This document shows positions 1 to 6,606 of a DNA stretch of 17,589 nucleotides, piece after piece. This DNA comes from Methylotenera sp. GTDB lineage: Bacteria; Pseudomonadota; Gammaproteobacteria; Burkholderiales; Methylophilaceae. Position numbers and translations under genes: made by a program. The DNA is taken from assembly GCA_013816325.1 (NCBI GenBank), contig JACDEP010000026.1, forward strand, positions 1 to 17,589, read 5' to 3'. The notes below the pieces were generated by a model. The model had not been told where the DNA came from and searched no databases. It saw only the letters and a list, made by a program, of their open reading frames with translations. Numbering within the stretch: position 1 is the first letter of the stretch; each line of letters begins with the position of its first letter.

Positions 1-209
1 TATCTATCAAGGCTGATGGCAGTATCGAGAATATCGAGTTGAACCGTAGCTCTGGGCATAAAGTATTAGATCAAGCAGCAAGGCATATTGTTGAGCTAGG
101 CGCACCTTATGCCAAATTTACCGATGACATGCATAAAGAAACGGACATTTTGAGTATTACTAGGACTTGGACGTTTACCAAAGAGGACAGTCTAGCCACG
201 GGTGAATAA
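1..209 (+). CDS. TonB-family protein, C-terminal fragment (5' end outside window)
   Basis: The frame beginning at base 3 is open to a TAA at 207-209 and gives the last 68 residues of a protein whose start lies upstream. It contains the TonB C-terminal signature layout: a strand with KADGSIENIELNRSSGH, the helix VLDQAARHIVELGAPYAKF, then ITRTWTF. Betaproteobacterial TonB-family proteins have this KADGS...SSGHxxLDxAA...APYAxF...ITRTWxF pattern. Such proteins span the periplasm and transduce proton-motive-force energy to outer-membrane receptors; the TonB box-binding domain is the part visible here. The transmembrane anchor and proline-rich linker are not in the window, so I cannot tell a true energy transducer from a TonB-domain paralogue. 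A 114-base gap separates it from the ferredoxin gene that follows on the same strand. Confidence 0.85.
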   Translation, partial: SIKADGSIENIELNRSSGHKVLDQAARHIVELGAPYAKFTDDMHKETDILSITRTWTFTKEDSLATGE

Positions 210-296
210 GCGCTATTATCTTTTGCATTGCTACTGCGTTTTTGCTTGCTGTATTTATGTGCTAGCTGCGCTCAATGCTTGTATAAATGCAAAATC

Positions 297-308
297 TTAT
301 AGCTATAA
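297..308. repeat. 12-bp perfect palindrome upstream of the ferredoxin gene
   Basis: TTATAGCTATAA is a perfect palindrome ending 15 bases before the ferredoxin start codon. It overlaps a possible -10-like TATAAA (304-309). It could be an operator or chance in an AT-rich gap; nothing else in the 114-base gap between the TonB-family gene and the ferredoxin gene stands out. Confidence 0.35.
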
Positions 309-323
309 AGAACAGAATAACTA

Positions 324-638
324 ATGACAAATTTCTATGAACACCATGTATTTTTTTGCTTAAACCAACGCGAGGATGGTGAGCCTTGCTGCATGGATAA
401 AGGCGCAGAAATAGCATTTGACCATATGAAATCACGCATTAAGAAGCTGAGTTTGAATGGTAAAAATAAAGTCAGGATTAATCGTGCAGGTTGCTTTGAC
501 CGTTGCGGCGAAGGGCCGCTATTGGTAATTTACCCACAAGCGATTTGGTACACATTTATCGACAACGAAGATATCGATGAAATCATTGATAGCCATTTAT
601 TAAATGGCAAAGTAGTAGACCGTTTAGTGGTCGAGTAA
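324..638 (+). CDS. Thioredoxin-like [2Fe-2S] ferredoxin
   Basis: A 104-residue protein with five cysteines at 12, 22, 23, 57 and 61. The C57-x3-C61 pair in the context RAGCFDRCGEGP is the hallmark of the thioredoxin-like [2Fe-2S] ferredoxin family (as in Clostridium and Azotobacter ferredoxins and the NuoE fold). One of C12/C22/C23 with another upstream cysteine completes the four cluster ligands. The family is cytoplasmic and probably carries electrons or binds a 2Fe-2S cluster; the physiological partner in betaproteobacteria is not established as far as I know. The ATG at 324 has only a weak upstream purine stretch, but the N-terminus aligns with the family's usual start just before the first cysteine. 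It is co-directional with the TonB-family gene and converges with the HIT gene, leaving just 13 bases between the two stop codons. Confidence 0.88.
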   Translation: MTNFYEHHVFFCLNQREDGEPCCMDKGAEIAFDHMKSRIKKLSLNGKNKVRINRAGCFDRCGEGPLLVIYPQAIWYTFIDNEDIDEIIDSHLLNGKVVDRLVVE

Positions 639-651
639 TCGTAACGGTACG

Positions 652-1098
652 CTAAGTAACGGTTGCATTCATGGCGCATTCGATATGCGCTTTAATTTTT
701 TGCGTTAAAACTTCTATATTTTCTGTGCTTAATTCCACGGTTTTATCATCCCGTACAGCTTCACCCCAGTGAGAATTAGGGAAATGTTTGTCGTTCACAA
801 AGCGTGGAATCACATGCCAATGGATATGGGGTGTTTTATTACCTAGACTCGCCAAGTTAATCTTGTCAGGATGTAAAACTTCGCGTATCGCAAGTTCAAC
901 TGCAAATACCGCTTTCATGACGCGAGCCCGTTCCGGCGGAGGCAAATCAGTCATCTCTTTTACGTGTGAAAGTAATTCCAAGCGGCAATAAGCCGGGTAA
1001 TCCACATCATATAACAACACTACACGGCAAAAATCATCCTGCCACAAAATGGTATTGGTAGTTGGTGTGCACAAGTCACAGACATCAGTTGTACTCAT
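652..1098 (-). CDS. HIT-family nucleotide hydrolase/transferase
   Basis: A 148-residue protein with the histidine triad H91-I-H93-W-H95-V-I in the context KTPHIHWHVIPRF, the defining active site of the HIT superfamily. The middle histidine is the nucleophile that takes AMP from a dinucleoside polyphosphate or AMP-lysine-type substrate. An N-terminal C7-x2-C10 pair resembles the zinc-binding half-site of some HIT proteins. It acts in the cytoplasm, most likely as a diadenosine polyphosphate hydrolase or a HINT-like phosphoramidase; the sequence alone does not fix the substrate. The stop codon is TAG. The start lies 3 bases after the nadA stop, so it is the distal gene of the ispH-nudB-nadA transcription unit and probably translationally coupled to nadA. 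It converges with the ferredoxin gene. Confidence 0.9.
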   Translation of the reverse strand: MSTTDVCDLCTPTTNTILWQDDFCRVVLLYDVDYPAYCRLELLSHVKEMTDLPPPERARVMKAVFAVELAIREVLHPDKINLASLGNKTPHIHWHVIPRFVNDKHFPNSHWGEAVRDDKTVELSTENIEVLTQKIKAHIECAMNATVT

Positions 1099-1101
1099 AA
1101 T

Positions 1102-2244
1102 TTAAGAAGCCGCCAACATGCGGTCTAGCGTCAATTTAGCTAATTTAGCCTCATGTTCAGGCACTTTGATTTGATTAACGATATTGCCATCAACCAGGTT
1201 TTCTAAAGTCCATGCTAAGTGCTGAGGGTCAATACGTGCCATAGTCGAGCATTCACACACCACATGACTCATGAACTGAACCAGTTTACCTTGCGGTTTC
1301 ATTTGGTCAGCCAAGCGGTTGACTAAGTTTAACTCAGTACCAACTAACCATTTAGTATTCGCTGGTGCTTCACTCACGGTTTTTAAAATGTACTCAGTTG
1401 AGCCGACAAAGTCAGAGTTAAGGCATACTTCAAATGGCGCTTCAGGGTGTGAGATGACAAAGCCATCAGGGTGCTCAGCACGGAACTTGGTGATATTCTG
1501 CAGACGGAACATCTGGTGTACGGCACAATGGCCCTTCCATAGCAAAATCTTGGCATTCTTGATTTGTTCTTCCGTTAGGCCGCCCATCGGTTGGTCAGGA
1601 TCCCAGATTGGCATTTGTTCAAGCGGGATACCCATTTTATGGCCAGACCATCTGCCTAAATTTTGGTCGGGAAAGAACAATACTTTTTCACGTTGTTTAA
1701 ACCCCCATTCAATAATCTTGGTAGCATTGGTGCTGGTACACACAATACCACCATGTTCGCCACAGAATGCCTTTAAGTCGGCTGCTGAATTGATGTAAGT
1801 GATGGGCGTGATTTGCGTATCGAAATTCAAAACTTTATTAAGTTCGCGATAGCTTCGTTCAACCTTGGCTAAATTCGCCATATCTGCCATAGAGCAGCCT
1901 GCAGCAAGGTCTGGCAAAATGACGATTTGATCCGGACGGCTTAAGATATCCGCCACTTCAGCCATGAAATGTACGCCTAAGAATACGATATACTTTGTGT
2001 CCAGATTTTCTGTATAACGGGAAAGTTTTAGCGAATCCCCCGTGTAATCTGCATGCCGGTAAACACCCTCATTTTGGTAATGGTGGCCCAGAATCACCAA
2101 ATTCTTACCAAGTTTTTCTTTCGCCGCAATAATGCGACGCTGGCAATCAGCATCCTCGGTAGCTTGGTAGCGCTCAAACTTAATTGGCACGCTTTTAATT
2201 GCTACTTCAGGAGTCAGTGAATTAGAAAGAGTTTCAGTTTGCAT
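1102..2244 (-). CDS. nadA: Quinolinate synthase NadA
   Basis: A 380-residue protein matching quinolinate synthase A, the [4Fe-4S] enzyme that condenses iminoaspartate (from NadB) with dihydroxyacetone phosphate to give quinolinate in de novo NAD synthesis. The N-terminal LGHHYQ motif (residues 52-57), YTGDSLKLS (67-75), and the cluster-cysteine contexts LAAGCSMA (C117), WKGHC (C240) and HVVCECSTM (C330/C332) are all present, as are HPEAP (266-270) and STEYI (282-286). Only three of these cysteines ligate the cluster, leaving the fourth iron site for substrate. The length is typical of the longer proteobacterial NadA form. No clear Shine-Dalgarno sequence precedes the ATG. It lies 60 bases after the nudB-like gene and 3 bases before the HIT gene in the same direction. 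nadB and nadC are not in the window. Confidence 0.97.
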   Translation of the reverse strand: MQTETLSNSLTPEVAIKSVPIKFERYQATEDADCQRRIIAAKEKLGKNLVILGHHYQNEGVYRHADYTGDSLKLSRYTENLDTKYIVFLGVHFMAEVADILSRPDQIVILPDLAAGCSMADMANLAKVERSYRELNKVLNFDTQITPITYINSAADLKAFCGEHGGIVCTSTNATKIIEWGFKQREKVLFFPDQNLGRWSGHKMGIPLEQMPIWDPDQPMGGLTEEQIKNAKILLWKGHCAVHQMFRLQNITKFRAEHPDGFVISHPEAPFEVCLNSDFVGSTEYILKTVSEAPANTKWLVGTELNLVNRLADQMKPQGKLVQFMSHVVCECSTMARIDPQHLAWTLENLVDGNIVNQIKVPEHEAKLAKLTLDRMLAAS

Positions 2245-2304
2245 AATTTAAAATATCTAATTAACGTTACAGAACAGTATTTTACTACTATTGGGAGGAT
2301 GTAG

Positions 2305-2757
2305 CTAAATTGCGAGGGTTAGGCCATGACGCGTGCCTAATTTTTCCAAAGCATCTACATTGGTCCACGAGAAAACGCGCTTCGCGGCTACACGCCAATC
2401 TACCCATTCATACCGTACGTGCTCTTCCGGGTTCAAAGTAATGGACATTGGCAGGGGTAAAATTAAACCAAATAGATGCTCAGTATTTTGGGTTACGCCA
2501 GGTGCATATCGGTATCGCCAGTGTTCATAAATCTCATATACGTTCGAATCCTGCCAATCTTGAAATTCGTATTGAGTGGCATCTAAACCTGTTTCTTCAT
2601 GCACTTCACGAATGGCTGCTTGGGGGGGTGTTTCGCTATATTCTATGCTTCCAGTAACCGATTGCCAAAAATCTTTTTTGTCAGCACGTTCCATAATCAG
2701 CACCTGTAAATCCTGTGTATGGATAAGCACTAAAGCGGAAATGGGCGTTTTAAACAT
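2305..2757 (-). CDS. nudB: Nudix hydrolase, probable dihydroneopterin triphosphate pyrophosphohydrolase
   Basis: A 150-residue Nudix protein. The Nudix box fits the consensus exactly: G36-x5-E42-x7-R50-E51-V-H-E54-E55-T-G57-L58, which supplies the Mg-binding glutamates. The N-terminus PISALVLIHT, the DFWQSVTGSIE segment before the box and the EHVRYEWVDW segment after it match the NudB type. NudB removes pyrophosphate from 7,8-dihydroneopterin triphosphate in folate synthesis; broader dNTP hydrolysis is also known. The neighbourhood (ispH upstream, nadA downstream) does not itself point to folate, so the specific substrate is family-based inference. It starts 32 bases after the ispH stop and probably shares its transcript. 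Confidence 0.88.
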   Translation of the reverse strand: MFKTPISALVLIHTQDLQVLIMERADKKDFWQSVTGSIEYSETPPQAAIREVHEETGLDATQYEFQDWQDSNVYEIYEHWRYRYAPGVTQNTEHLFGLILPLPMSITLNPEEHVRYEWVDWRVAAKRVFSWTNVDALEKLGTRHGLTLAI

Positions 2758-2789
2758 TTACTGATTGAATTAAGAAGTGAGCTTTGAAA

Positions 2790-3809
2790 TTAAACGTCAG
2801 TATTTTGAGTACTGCGTTTCACGTTGGTCAGGTTTTTAGGTAATTGGAAAACCACGCTTTCTACCACGCCATGTAATTCCTGTACTTGGTTGGCACCTAG
2901 TGCCTGTAACTTAGCAATCACTTCCTTAACCAATACCTCGGGTGCGGAAGCACCCGCCGAAACACCAATACGCTTTTTACCTACCAACCATTCTGGTTTT
3001 AAATAACTGGCGTTGTCTATCATGTAAGCCTCTACACCTTGGTTTTCAGCTACTTCACGCAAACGATTTGAATTGGAACTGTTAGGGGAGCCAACGATAA
3101 TCACCAAGTCGCAATCTTTCGACATGATTTTAACGGCATCCTGACGGTTTTGCGTGGCATAACAAATGTCGTCACTTTTGGGAGCATGTATAAGCGGAAA
3201 CTTTTTCCGGAGCGCATTGATTACCAGTGCTGCATCATCCATGGAGAGCGTGGTTTGGGTAACAGAAGCCAGTTTTAAAGGGTCTTTTACGGTGAGGTTT
3301 ATCACGTCATCAGGTGTTTCTACCAAATACATTCCATCATGCGATTCGCTCGGTTCCATTTGGCCCATCGTGCCTTCTACCTCTGGGTGGCCTTTATGGC
3401 CAATCATGACGATTTCCATCTTAGCCGCACGCATTTTGGCCACTTCCATGTGTACTTTAGTGACTAACGGGCAAGTCGCATCAAAAGCTGTTAAGCCCCG
3501 GGCATCAGCCTCAGCGCGAATTGCTTTGGAAACGCCATGCGCACTGAAAATCACGGTGCTGCCGGTGGGAATCTCATCCAGCTCTTCAACAAAAATTGCA
3601 CCTTTATTTTTTAGCTCATCTACTACGAATTTATTATGTACCACTTCATGACGTACGTATATTGGCGCGCCAAACTTCTCCAGCGCCTGTTCAACAATAA
3701 TAATGGCACGGTCCACTCCGGCACAAAAGCCCCGTGGGTTTGCTAATAAAATATCCAAAGAACTATTTTCAGCCATAGGTTGATTCAATTTTCCCAATAC
3801 ATTACTCAT
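2790..3809 (-). CDS. ispH: 4-hydroxy-3-methylbut-2-enyl diphosphate reductase IspH (LytB)
   Basis: A cytoplasmic [4Fe-4S] reductase that makes IPP and DMAPP in the last step of the MEP isoprenoid pathway. All family landmarks are present: C29 in NPRGFCAGVDRA, H58 in VRHEVVHN, H91 in FSAHGVS, C113 in DATCPLV, the HPEVEGTMGQ loop with H141 and E143, C216 in DICYATQNRQ, and SSNSNRL at 244-250. C29, C113 and C216 are the three cluster ligands. The annotated start gives 339 residues. An internal ATG at 3774-3776 (residue 12) would give 328 and lies nearer the usual family N-terminus; neither start has a convincing Shine-Dalgarno, so the N-terminus is uncertain. It is the first gene of the ispH-nudB-nadA-HIT unit and is divergent from purU across a 109-base gap. 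Confidence 0.97.
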   Translation of the reverse strand: MSNVLGKLNQPMAENSSLDILLANPRGFCAGVDRAIIIVEQALEKFGAPIYVRHEVVHNKFVVDELKNKGAIFVEELDEIPTGSTVIFSAHGVSKAIRAEADARGLTAFDATCPLVTKVHMEVAKMRAAKMEIVMIGHKGHPEVEGTMGQMEPSESHDGMYLVETPDDVINLTVKDPLKLASVTQTTLSMDDAALVINALRKKFPLIHAPKSDDICYATQNRQDAVKIMSKDCDLVIIVGSPNSSNSNRLREVAENQGVEAYMIDNASYLKPEWLVGKKRIGVSAGASAPEVLVKEVIAKLQALGANQVQELHGVVESVVFQLPKNLTNVKRSTQNTDV

Positions 3810-3825
3810 TCAAATTCGTGAGGTT

Positions 3826-3854
3826 TTATGCATTGATTCACTTAAAGGTATAAT
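3826..3854 (+). promoter_or_regulatory. Possible sigma70 promoter for purU
   Basis: A perfect -10 hexamer TATAAT at 3849-3854 is preceded at a 17-base spacing by a poor -35 (TTATGC, 3826-3831). Transcription would begin near 3861 and leave a leader of about 57 bases before purU. The weak -35 makes this tentative; an activator could compensate. Confidence 0.3.
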
Positions 3855-3865
3855 GCCTATTTTAA

Positions 3866-3910
3866 CCTAAAGTACGTACTAATATTAGGATATGCTTATA
3901 GTTTAAGCAT
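3866..3910. repeat. Palindrome cluster in the ispH-purU divergent gap
   Basis: Three symmetric elements lie close together: a perfect 10-bp palindrome AGTACGTACT (3871-3880), flanked by CCTAA (3866-3870) and its inverse TTAGG (3885-3889), then a separate inverted repeat ATGCTTA (3892-3898), 5-base loop, TAAGCAT (3904-3910) that ends 8 bases before the purU start codon. Their position suggests an operator or an mRNA hairpin affecting purU translation. No U-run follows, so it is not a classical terminator. Confidence 0.45.
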
Positions 3911-3918
3911 GCTAGCCC

Positions 3919-4785
3919 ATGACCAATCACGCAAAAAATACCGCTACTTTATTAATCACCTGTCCCGATAGCAAAGGCATCGTGGCTGCTATCGCTGATT
4001 TCTTATATCAGCATAATGCTAATATTTTGCATGCGGACCAGCATCAGGATGCGGAAAATAACCTGTTCTTGATGCGCGTAGAATGGGACTTAGCTGGCTT
4101 CTCTATTACGCCAGAAACTTTTGAGCAGAACTTTGCAGATATTGCCGCGCGCTTTAGCATGGAATGGCAACTTAATCTCTCGCAACAGCCATTGCGCGTT
4201 GCCATTATGGTCTCCCAGTATGACCATTGCCTTGCAGATTTGTTGCATCGCCATAAAAATGGTGAACTCACTTGTGAAATTCCATTAATTATCAGTAACC
4301 ACCGTGATACAGAATCATTAGCCAAATTCTATGGGGTGGATTTTCATCACATACCAGTGACTAAAGAAAATAAATCTCAGGCAGAAGCTGAACAGTTCGC
4401 ATTGTTTGCTAAATATGAGATCGACCTAATTGTACTGGCGCGATATATGCAGATTCTTTCACCAGATTTTGTTGGACGCTACCCTAAACAAATTATCAAT
4501 ATTCACCATTCGTTCTTGCCGGCATTTATTGGTGCTAGGCCCTATCATCGCGCTTTTGAGCGCGGAGTTAAGCTCATCGGCGCTACCAGCCATTACGTAA
4601 CAGAAGTGTTAGATGAAGGTCCGATTATTGAGCAGGATATTGATCGAATTTCCCATCGTGACCAGGTCGAGGATTTGATTCAAAAAGGTCGCGATTTAGA
4701 ACGCGTGGTGCTTTCTAAAGCCGTGCGTTGGCATATAGAGAACCGTATCTTGTTATATGCGAATAAGACAGTTATTTTTGATTAA
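3919..4785 (+). CDS. purU: Formyltetrahydrofolate deformylase PurU
   Basis: A 288-residue cytoplasmic enzyme that hydrolyses 10-formyl-tetrahydrofolate to formate and tetrahydrofolate, balancing one-carbon pools and feeding formate to PurT-type purine synthesis. Residues 9-85 form an N-terminal ACT domain (LLITCPDSKGIVAAIADFL), the regulatory half typical of PurU. From about residue 92 follows a formyltransferase domain with the catalytic triad N194 and H196 in INIHHSFLPAF and D232 in VTEVLDEGPIIEQD. This ACT plus formyltransferase arrangement separates PurU from PurN. The ATG at 3919 has no obvious Shine-Dalgarno sequence and sits 8 bases after a small inverted repeat. It is divergent from ispH and monocistronic, ending at a strong terminator 18 bases downstream. 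In a methylotroph the enzyme would help tune the formate/formyl-H4F branch point; that role is inference. Confidence 0.96.
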   Translation: MTNHAKNTATLLITCPDSKGIVAAIADFLYQHNANILHADQHQDAENNLFLMRVEWDLAGFSITPETFEQNFADIAARFSMEWQLNLSQQPLRVAIMVSQYDHCLADLLHRHKNGELTCEIPLIISNHRDTESLAKFYGVDFHHIPVTKENKSQAEAEQFALFAKYEIDLIVLARYMQILSPDFVGRYPKQIINIHHSFLPAFIGARPYHRAFERGVKLIGATSHYVTEVLDEGPIIEQDIDRISHRDQVEDLIQKGRDLERVVLSKAVRWHIENRILLYANKTVIFD

Positions 4786-4803
4786 TTAATATTGACACTT
4801 AAT

Positions 4804-4832
4804 AAAAAGCGAAGCTGAGCTTCGCTTTTTTT
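4804..4832. terminator. Bidirectional Rho-independent terminator
   Basis: A 12-bp perfect stem AAAAAGCGAAGC (4804-4815), a 3-base TGA loop and GCTTCGCTTTTT (4819-4830), followed by more T. It begins 18 bases after the purU stop. Read on the other strand it also ends in a T-run, so it could also stop transcription from the small lipoprotein locus and lysA. Confidence 0.93.
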
Positions 4833-4846
4833 ATTACTAATTTTGA

Positions 4847-4987
4847 TTATTCTGCAGAAGGTGCATCAAGCGTTGAAATTGCAGAATCATCTTCAGGCGC
4901 GATTTCTGTTAATCTTCGGCAAAAACAACCACTGGCATTGCATTACAACCAAAAAGCAAACAATAAACCTAATAAAAGCTTTTTCAT
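4847..4987 (-). pseudogene. Broken small lipoprotein gene (frameshift/internal stop)
   Basis: A strong Shine-Dalgarno GAGAGG lies 6 bases before the ATG at 4985-4987. The start reads MKKLLLGLLFAF, a classic lipoprotein signal (lysines, then leucines), but this frame runs into TAA at 4943-4945. After the stop the same frame stays open to TAA at 4847-4849 with an acidic tail LTEIAPEDDSAISTLDAPSA. If one T is removed from the T-run at about 4952-4956, the signal reads LLFAFGCNAMPVVVFAED, which restores a G-C lipobox. A compensating one-base indel near 4905-4910 would then join the acidic tail and give about 46 residues. So the gene looks like a small Ala/Glu/Asp-rich lipoprotein damaged by two small indels. 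A single nonsense change in a protein with no good lipobox is a less convincing alternative, and assembly error is possible. Function unknown. Confidence 0.5.
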
Positions 4988-5121
4988 TTTTTCCTCTCAA
5001 TTGCATTTTATGTTGTTAGAATTTATGTTGTAAAATAATTGTAAGGATGATTTTTATCTTACTTAAACGCAAATTTACTCTCACTTAAGATGGCTTGCAA
5101 ATGATGCGAATATTGCAAGAA
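4988..5121. other. Non-coding gap between lysA and the small lipoprotein locus
   Basis: No gene is visible here. The gap carries a 10-base direct repeat TTTATGTTGT (5007-5016 and 5022-5031, period 15) just upstream of the broken lipoprotein gene, and an inverted repeat CTTGCAA (5094-5100)/TTGCAAG (5113-5119) three bases beyond the lysA stop. The inverted repeat has a 12-base loop and no T-run, so it is at best a weak lysA terminator or RNA-stabilising hairpin. Confidence 0.45.
5007..5031. repeat. 10-base direct repeat, 15-base period
   Basis: TTTATGTTGT occurs at 5007-5016 and again at 5022-5031. It lies about 20-45 bases upstream (minus-strand sense) of the broken lipoprotein start codon, where its promoter would be. 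Tandem half-sites for a regulator are possible, but chance in AT-rich sequence cannot be excluded. Confidence 0.4.
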
Positions 5122-6375
5122 TTAGCTGGTGACTGGCAAAAGTTTTTCATTAGCGAATAACTCGTTAATTGATTCGCGGTTTCGGATGAGGTGGCACGTA
5201 TCATCATCTACCATCACTTCTGCAGCCCGGGGTCTGGTATTGTAGTTACTGGACATGCTCATGCCATAAGCACCGGCAGACATAATGGCCAGTAAGTCGC
5301 CTTCCTCTAACGCTAAGTTTCTATCATGGCCCAGGAAATCGCCACTTTCACACACGGGGCCTACAATTTCATAAATTTGAGCGCTGGAATCACGTGGCTT
5401 TACCGCCTTAATGTCATGATAGGCGTCATAAAGCGCAGGTCGCATGAGGTCGTTCATCGCCGCATCAACAATTGCAAAATTTTTCGATTCAGTATGTTTC
5501 AAATACTCAACTTTAGTCAGCAATACACCAGCATTGCCTACTAAGGCACGGCCAGGCTCAAATACTAGCTTGATATTTCGTTCCCCAAGTTTCGCGCGCA
5601 TGGCAGAAGCATATGCAGCAAAATCTGGCGGCGTTTCATCGCTGTAGCAAATACCAATACCGCCACCAGCATCGATGTGCCGAATATGGATATTGTTTTG
5701 TTTCAATGCATCGACCAAGTCTAAAACCTTATCAAAAGCGTCTAAAAAAGGTGACAACTCGGTAATTTGTGAGCCGATATGACAATCAACCCCATGAATT
5801 GCGATATTACTCATGGCTGCCGCTTGCAGGTAGATATTGAGGGCATCTTCGTACGCCACACCAAATTTGTTATTTTTTAAACCGGTGGAAATATATGGAT
5901 GTGTTTTGGCATCTACATTGGGATTCACTCGCAAAGACACTGGCGCTACTTTACCCATTGCTACAGCAACTTTGTTCAATCGAATTAATTCACTAGCTGA
6001 CTCCACATTAAAGCAAAAAATACCCGCATTTAAAGCCGCTTGCATTTCAGCCGCCGTTTTACCGACCCCAGAAAATACGATCTTGTTAGGGTCACCCCCT
6101 GCTGCCAATACCCGTGCTAATTCACCGCCAGAAACGATATCAAAGCCTGCGCCTAGGTTCGCGAATAAATTGAGGATTGCTAGACTGGGATTTGCTTTAA
6201 CAGCAAAACATACCAAATGATCTGTACCTACAAATCCCGCGCGGAAATTGTCAAATGCTTGAGTTAAGGCTAATTTCGAGTACACATAGCAAGGCGTCTG
6301 AAATTGAGTGGCTATATCAGAAAGTGCAACATCTTCAGCATATAAGCTAGTGTTTTTGAAAGTAAAGGAATTCAC
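5122..6375 (-). CDS. lysA: Diaminopimelate decarboxylase LysA
   Basis: A 417-residue PLP enzyme (alanine racemase/ornithine decarboxylase fold III) that converts meso-diaminopimelate to L-lysine. The PLP lysine is K60 in CFAVKANPSLAIL. HIGSQ at 199-203, the phosphate-binding GGG at 237-239, EPGRALV (273-279), CESGDFLG (342-349, catalytic Cys from the partner subunit) and AGAYGMSMSSNYN (367-379) are all in place, and the length is normal. The start codon is GTG at 6373-6375: no ATG occurs before the conserved N-terminal region, and the frame upstream gives no better option. The Shine-Dalgarno is weak, which fits translation coupled to lptM, whose stop lies 25 bases upstream. The lptM-lysA pairing is common in gamma- and betaproteobacteria. 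Confidence 0.97.
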   Translation of the reverse strand: MNSFTFKNTSLYAEDVALSDIATQFQTPCYVYSKLALTQAFDNFRAGFVGTDHLVCFAVKANPSLAILNLFANLGAGFDIVSGGELARVLAAGGDPNKIVFSGVGKTAAEMQAALNAGIFCFNVESASELIRLNKVAVAMGKVAPVSLRVNPNVDAKTHPYISTGLKNNKFGVAYEDALNIYLQAAAMSNIAIHGVDCHIGSQITELSPFLDAFDKVLDLVDALKQNNIHIRHIDAGGGIGICYSDETPPDFAAYASAMRAKLGERNIKLVFEPGRALVGNAGVLLTKVEYLKHTESKNFAIVDAAMNDLMRPALYDAYHDIKAVKPRDSSAQIYEIVGPVCESGDFLGHDRNLALEEGDLLAIMSAGAYGMSMSSNYNTRPRAAEVMVDDDTCHLIRNRESINELFANEKLLPVTS

Positions 6376-6400
6376 AGTAAGCGCTTATTTTAAGGAACAG

Positions 6401-6529
6401 TTAATTTTTAGCTGGTGTTTCTTGCGGGTATTGTTTCTCAGGAATGTATAAAGGCCCCTTAGTGCCGCAACTATTTAACCCAATACAAACGGTCAATAAA
6501 AATAACATGCTGACGATATTTTTGTGCAT
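6401..6529 (-). CDS. lptM: LPS translocon maturation chaperone LptM (YifL-type lipoprotein)
   Basis: A 42-codon gene, ATG at 6527-6529 and TAA at 6401-6403. The signal MHKNIVSMLFLLTVCIGLNS ends in a lipobox L18-N-S-C21. The mature part begins CGTKGPLYIPEKQYPQ, matching the CGxKGPLYxP block that identifies the LptM/YifL family. LptM is an outer-membrane lipoprotein reported to help LptD oxidative maturation in the LptDE LPS translocon by mimicking LPS binding. A second in-frame ATG (6506-6508) would shorten the signal too much. It lies 25 bases upstream of lysA on the same strand, the classical lptM-lysA arrangement. cyaY, which often lies divergently next to lptM, is replaced here by the pilus operon. 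Confidence 0.9.
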   Translation of the reverse strand: MHKNIVSMLFLLTVCIGLNSCGTKGPLYIPEKQYPQETPAKN

Positions 6530-6572
6530 ATGGCTATCTCGATGGTAATACTAATTCAGGGTGTGTGAATTG

Positions 6573-6580
6573 ATTATAAT
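6573..6580. promoter_or_regulatory. Overlapping TATAAT elements on both strands (divergent lptM/pilE gap)
   Basis: ATTATAAT contains a perfect -10 hexamer for the minus strand (6573-6578, toward lptM-lysA) and one for the plus strand (6575-6580, toward pilE). Neither has a good -35 at 16-18 bases. On the minus strand the leader to lptM would be about 35 bases; on the plus strand the leader to pilE would be about 180 bases. The lptM assignment is the more plausible. Confidence 0.35.
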
Positions 6581-6606
6581 AATTAGCTTATCAGGAATGC
6601 GTCTAA

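Noticed and set aside
1319..1798. 159-codon open frame on the plus strand across nadA
   Set aside because: Shadow of the conserved nadA coding sequence; no recognisable domain or start signal.
3166..3651. 161-codon open frame on the plus strand across ispH
   Set aside because: It is antisense to strongly conserved IspH motifs, has low-complexity Ser/Ala/Thr composition and no ribosome-binding site or family signature.
4940..4960. Programmed frameshifting at the T-run of the small lipoprotein gene
   Set aside because: There is no downstream pseudoknot or internal SD-like stimulator that I can see, and the shifted frame ends after about 11 codons beyond the run; mutation or sequencing error is simpler.
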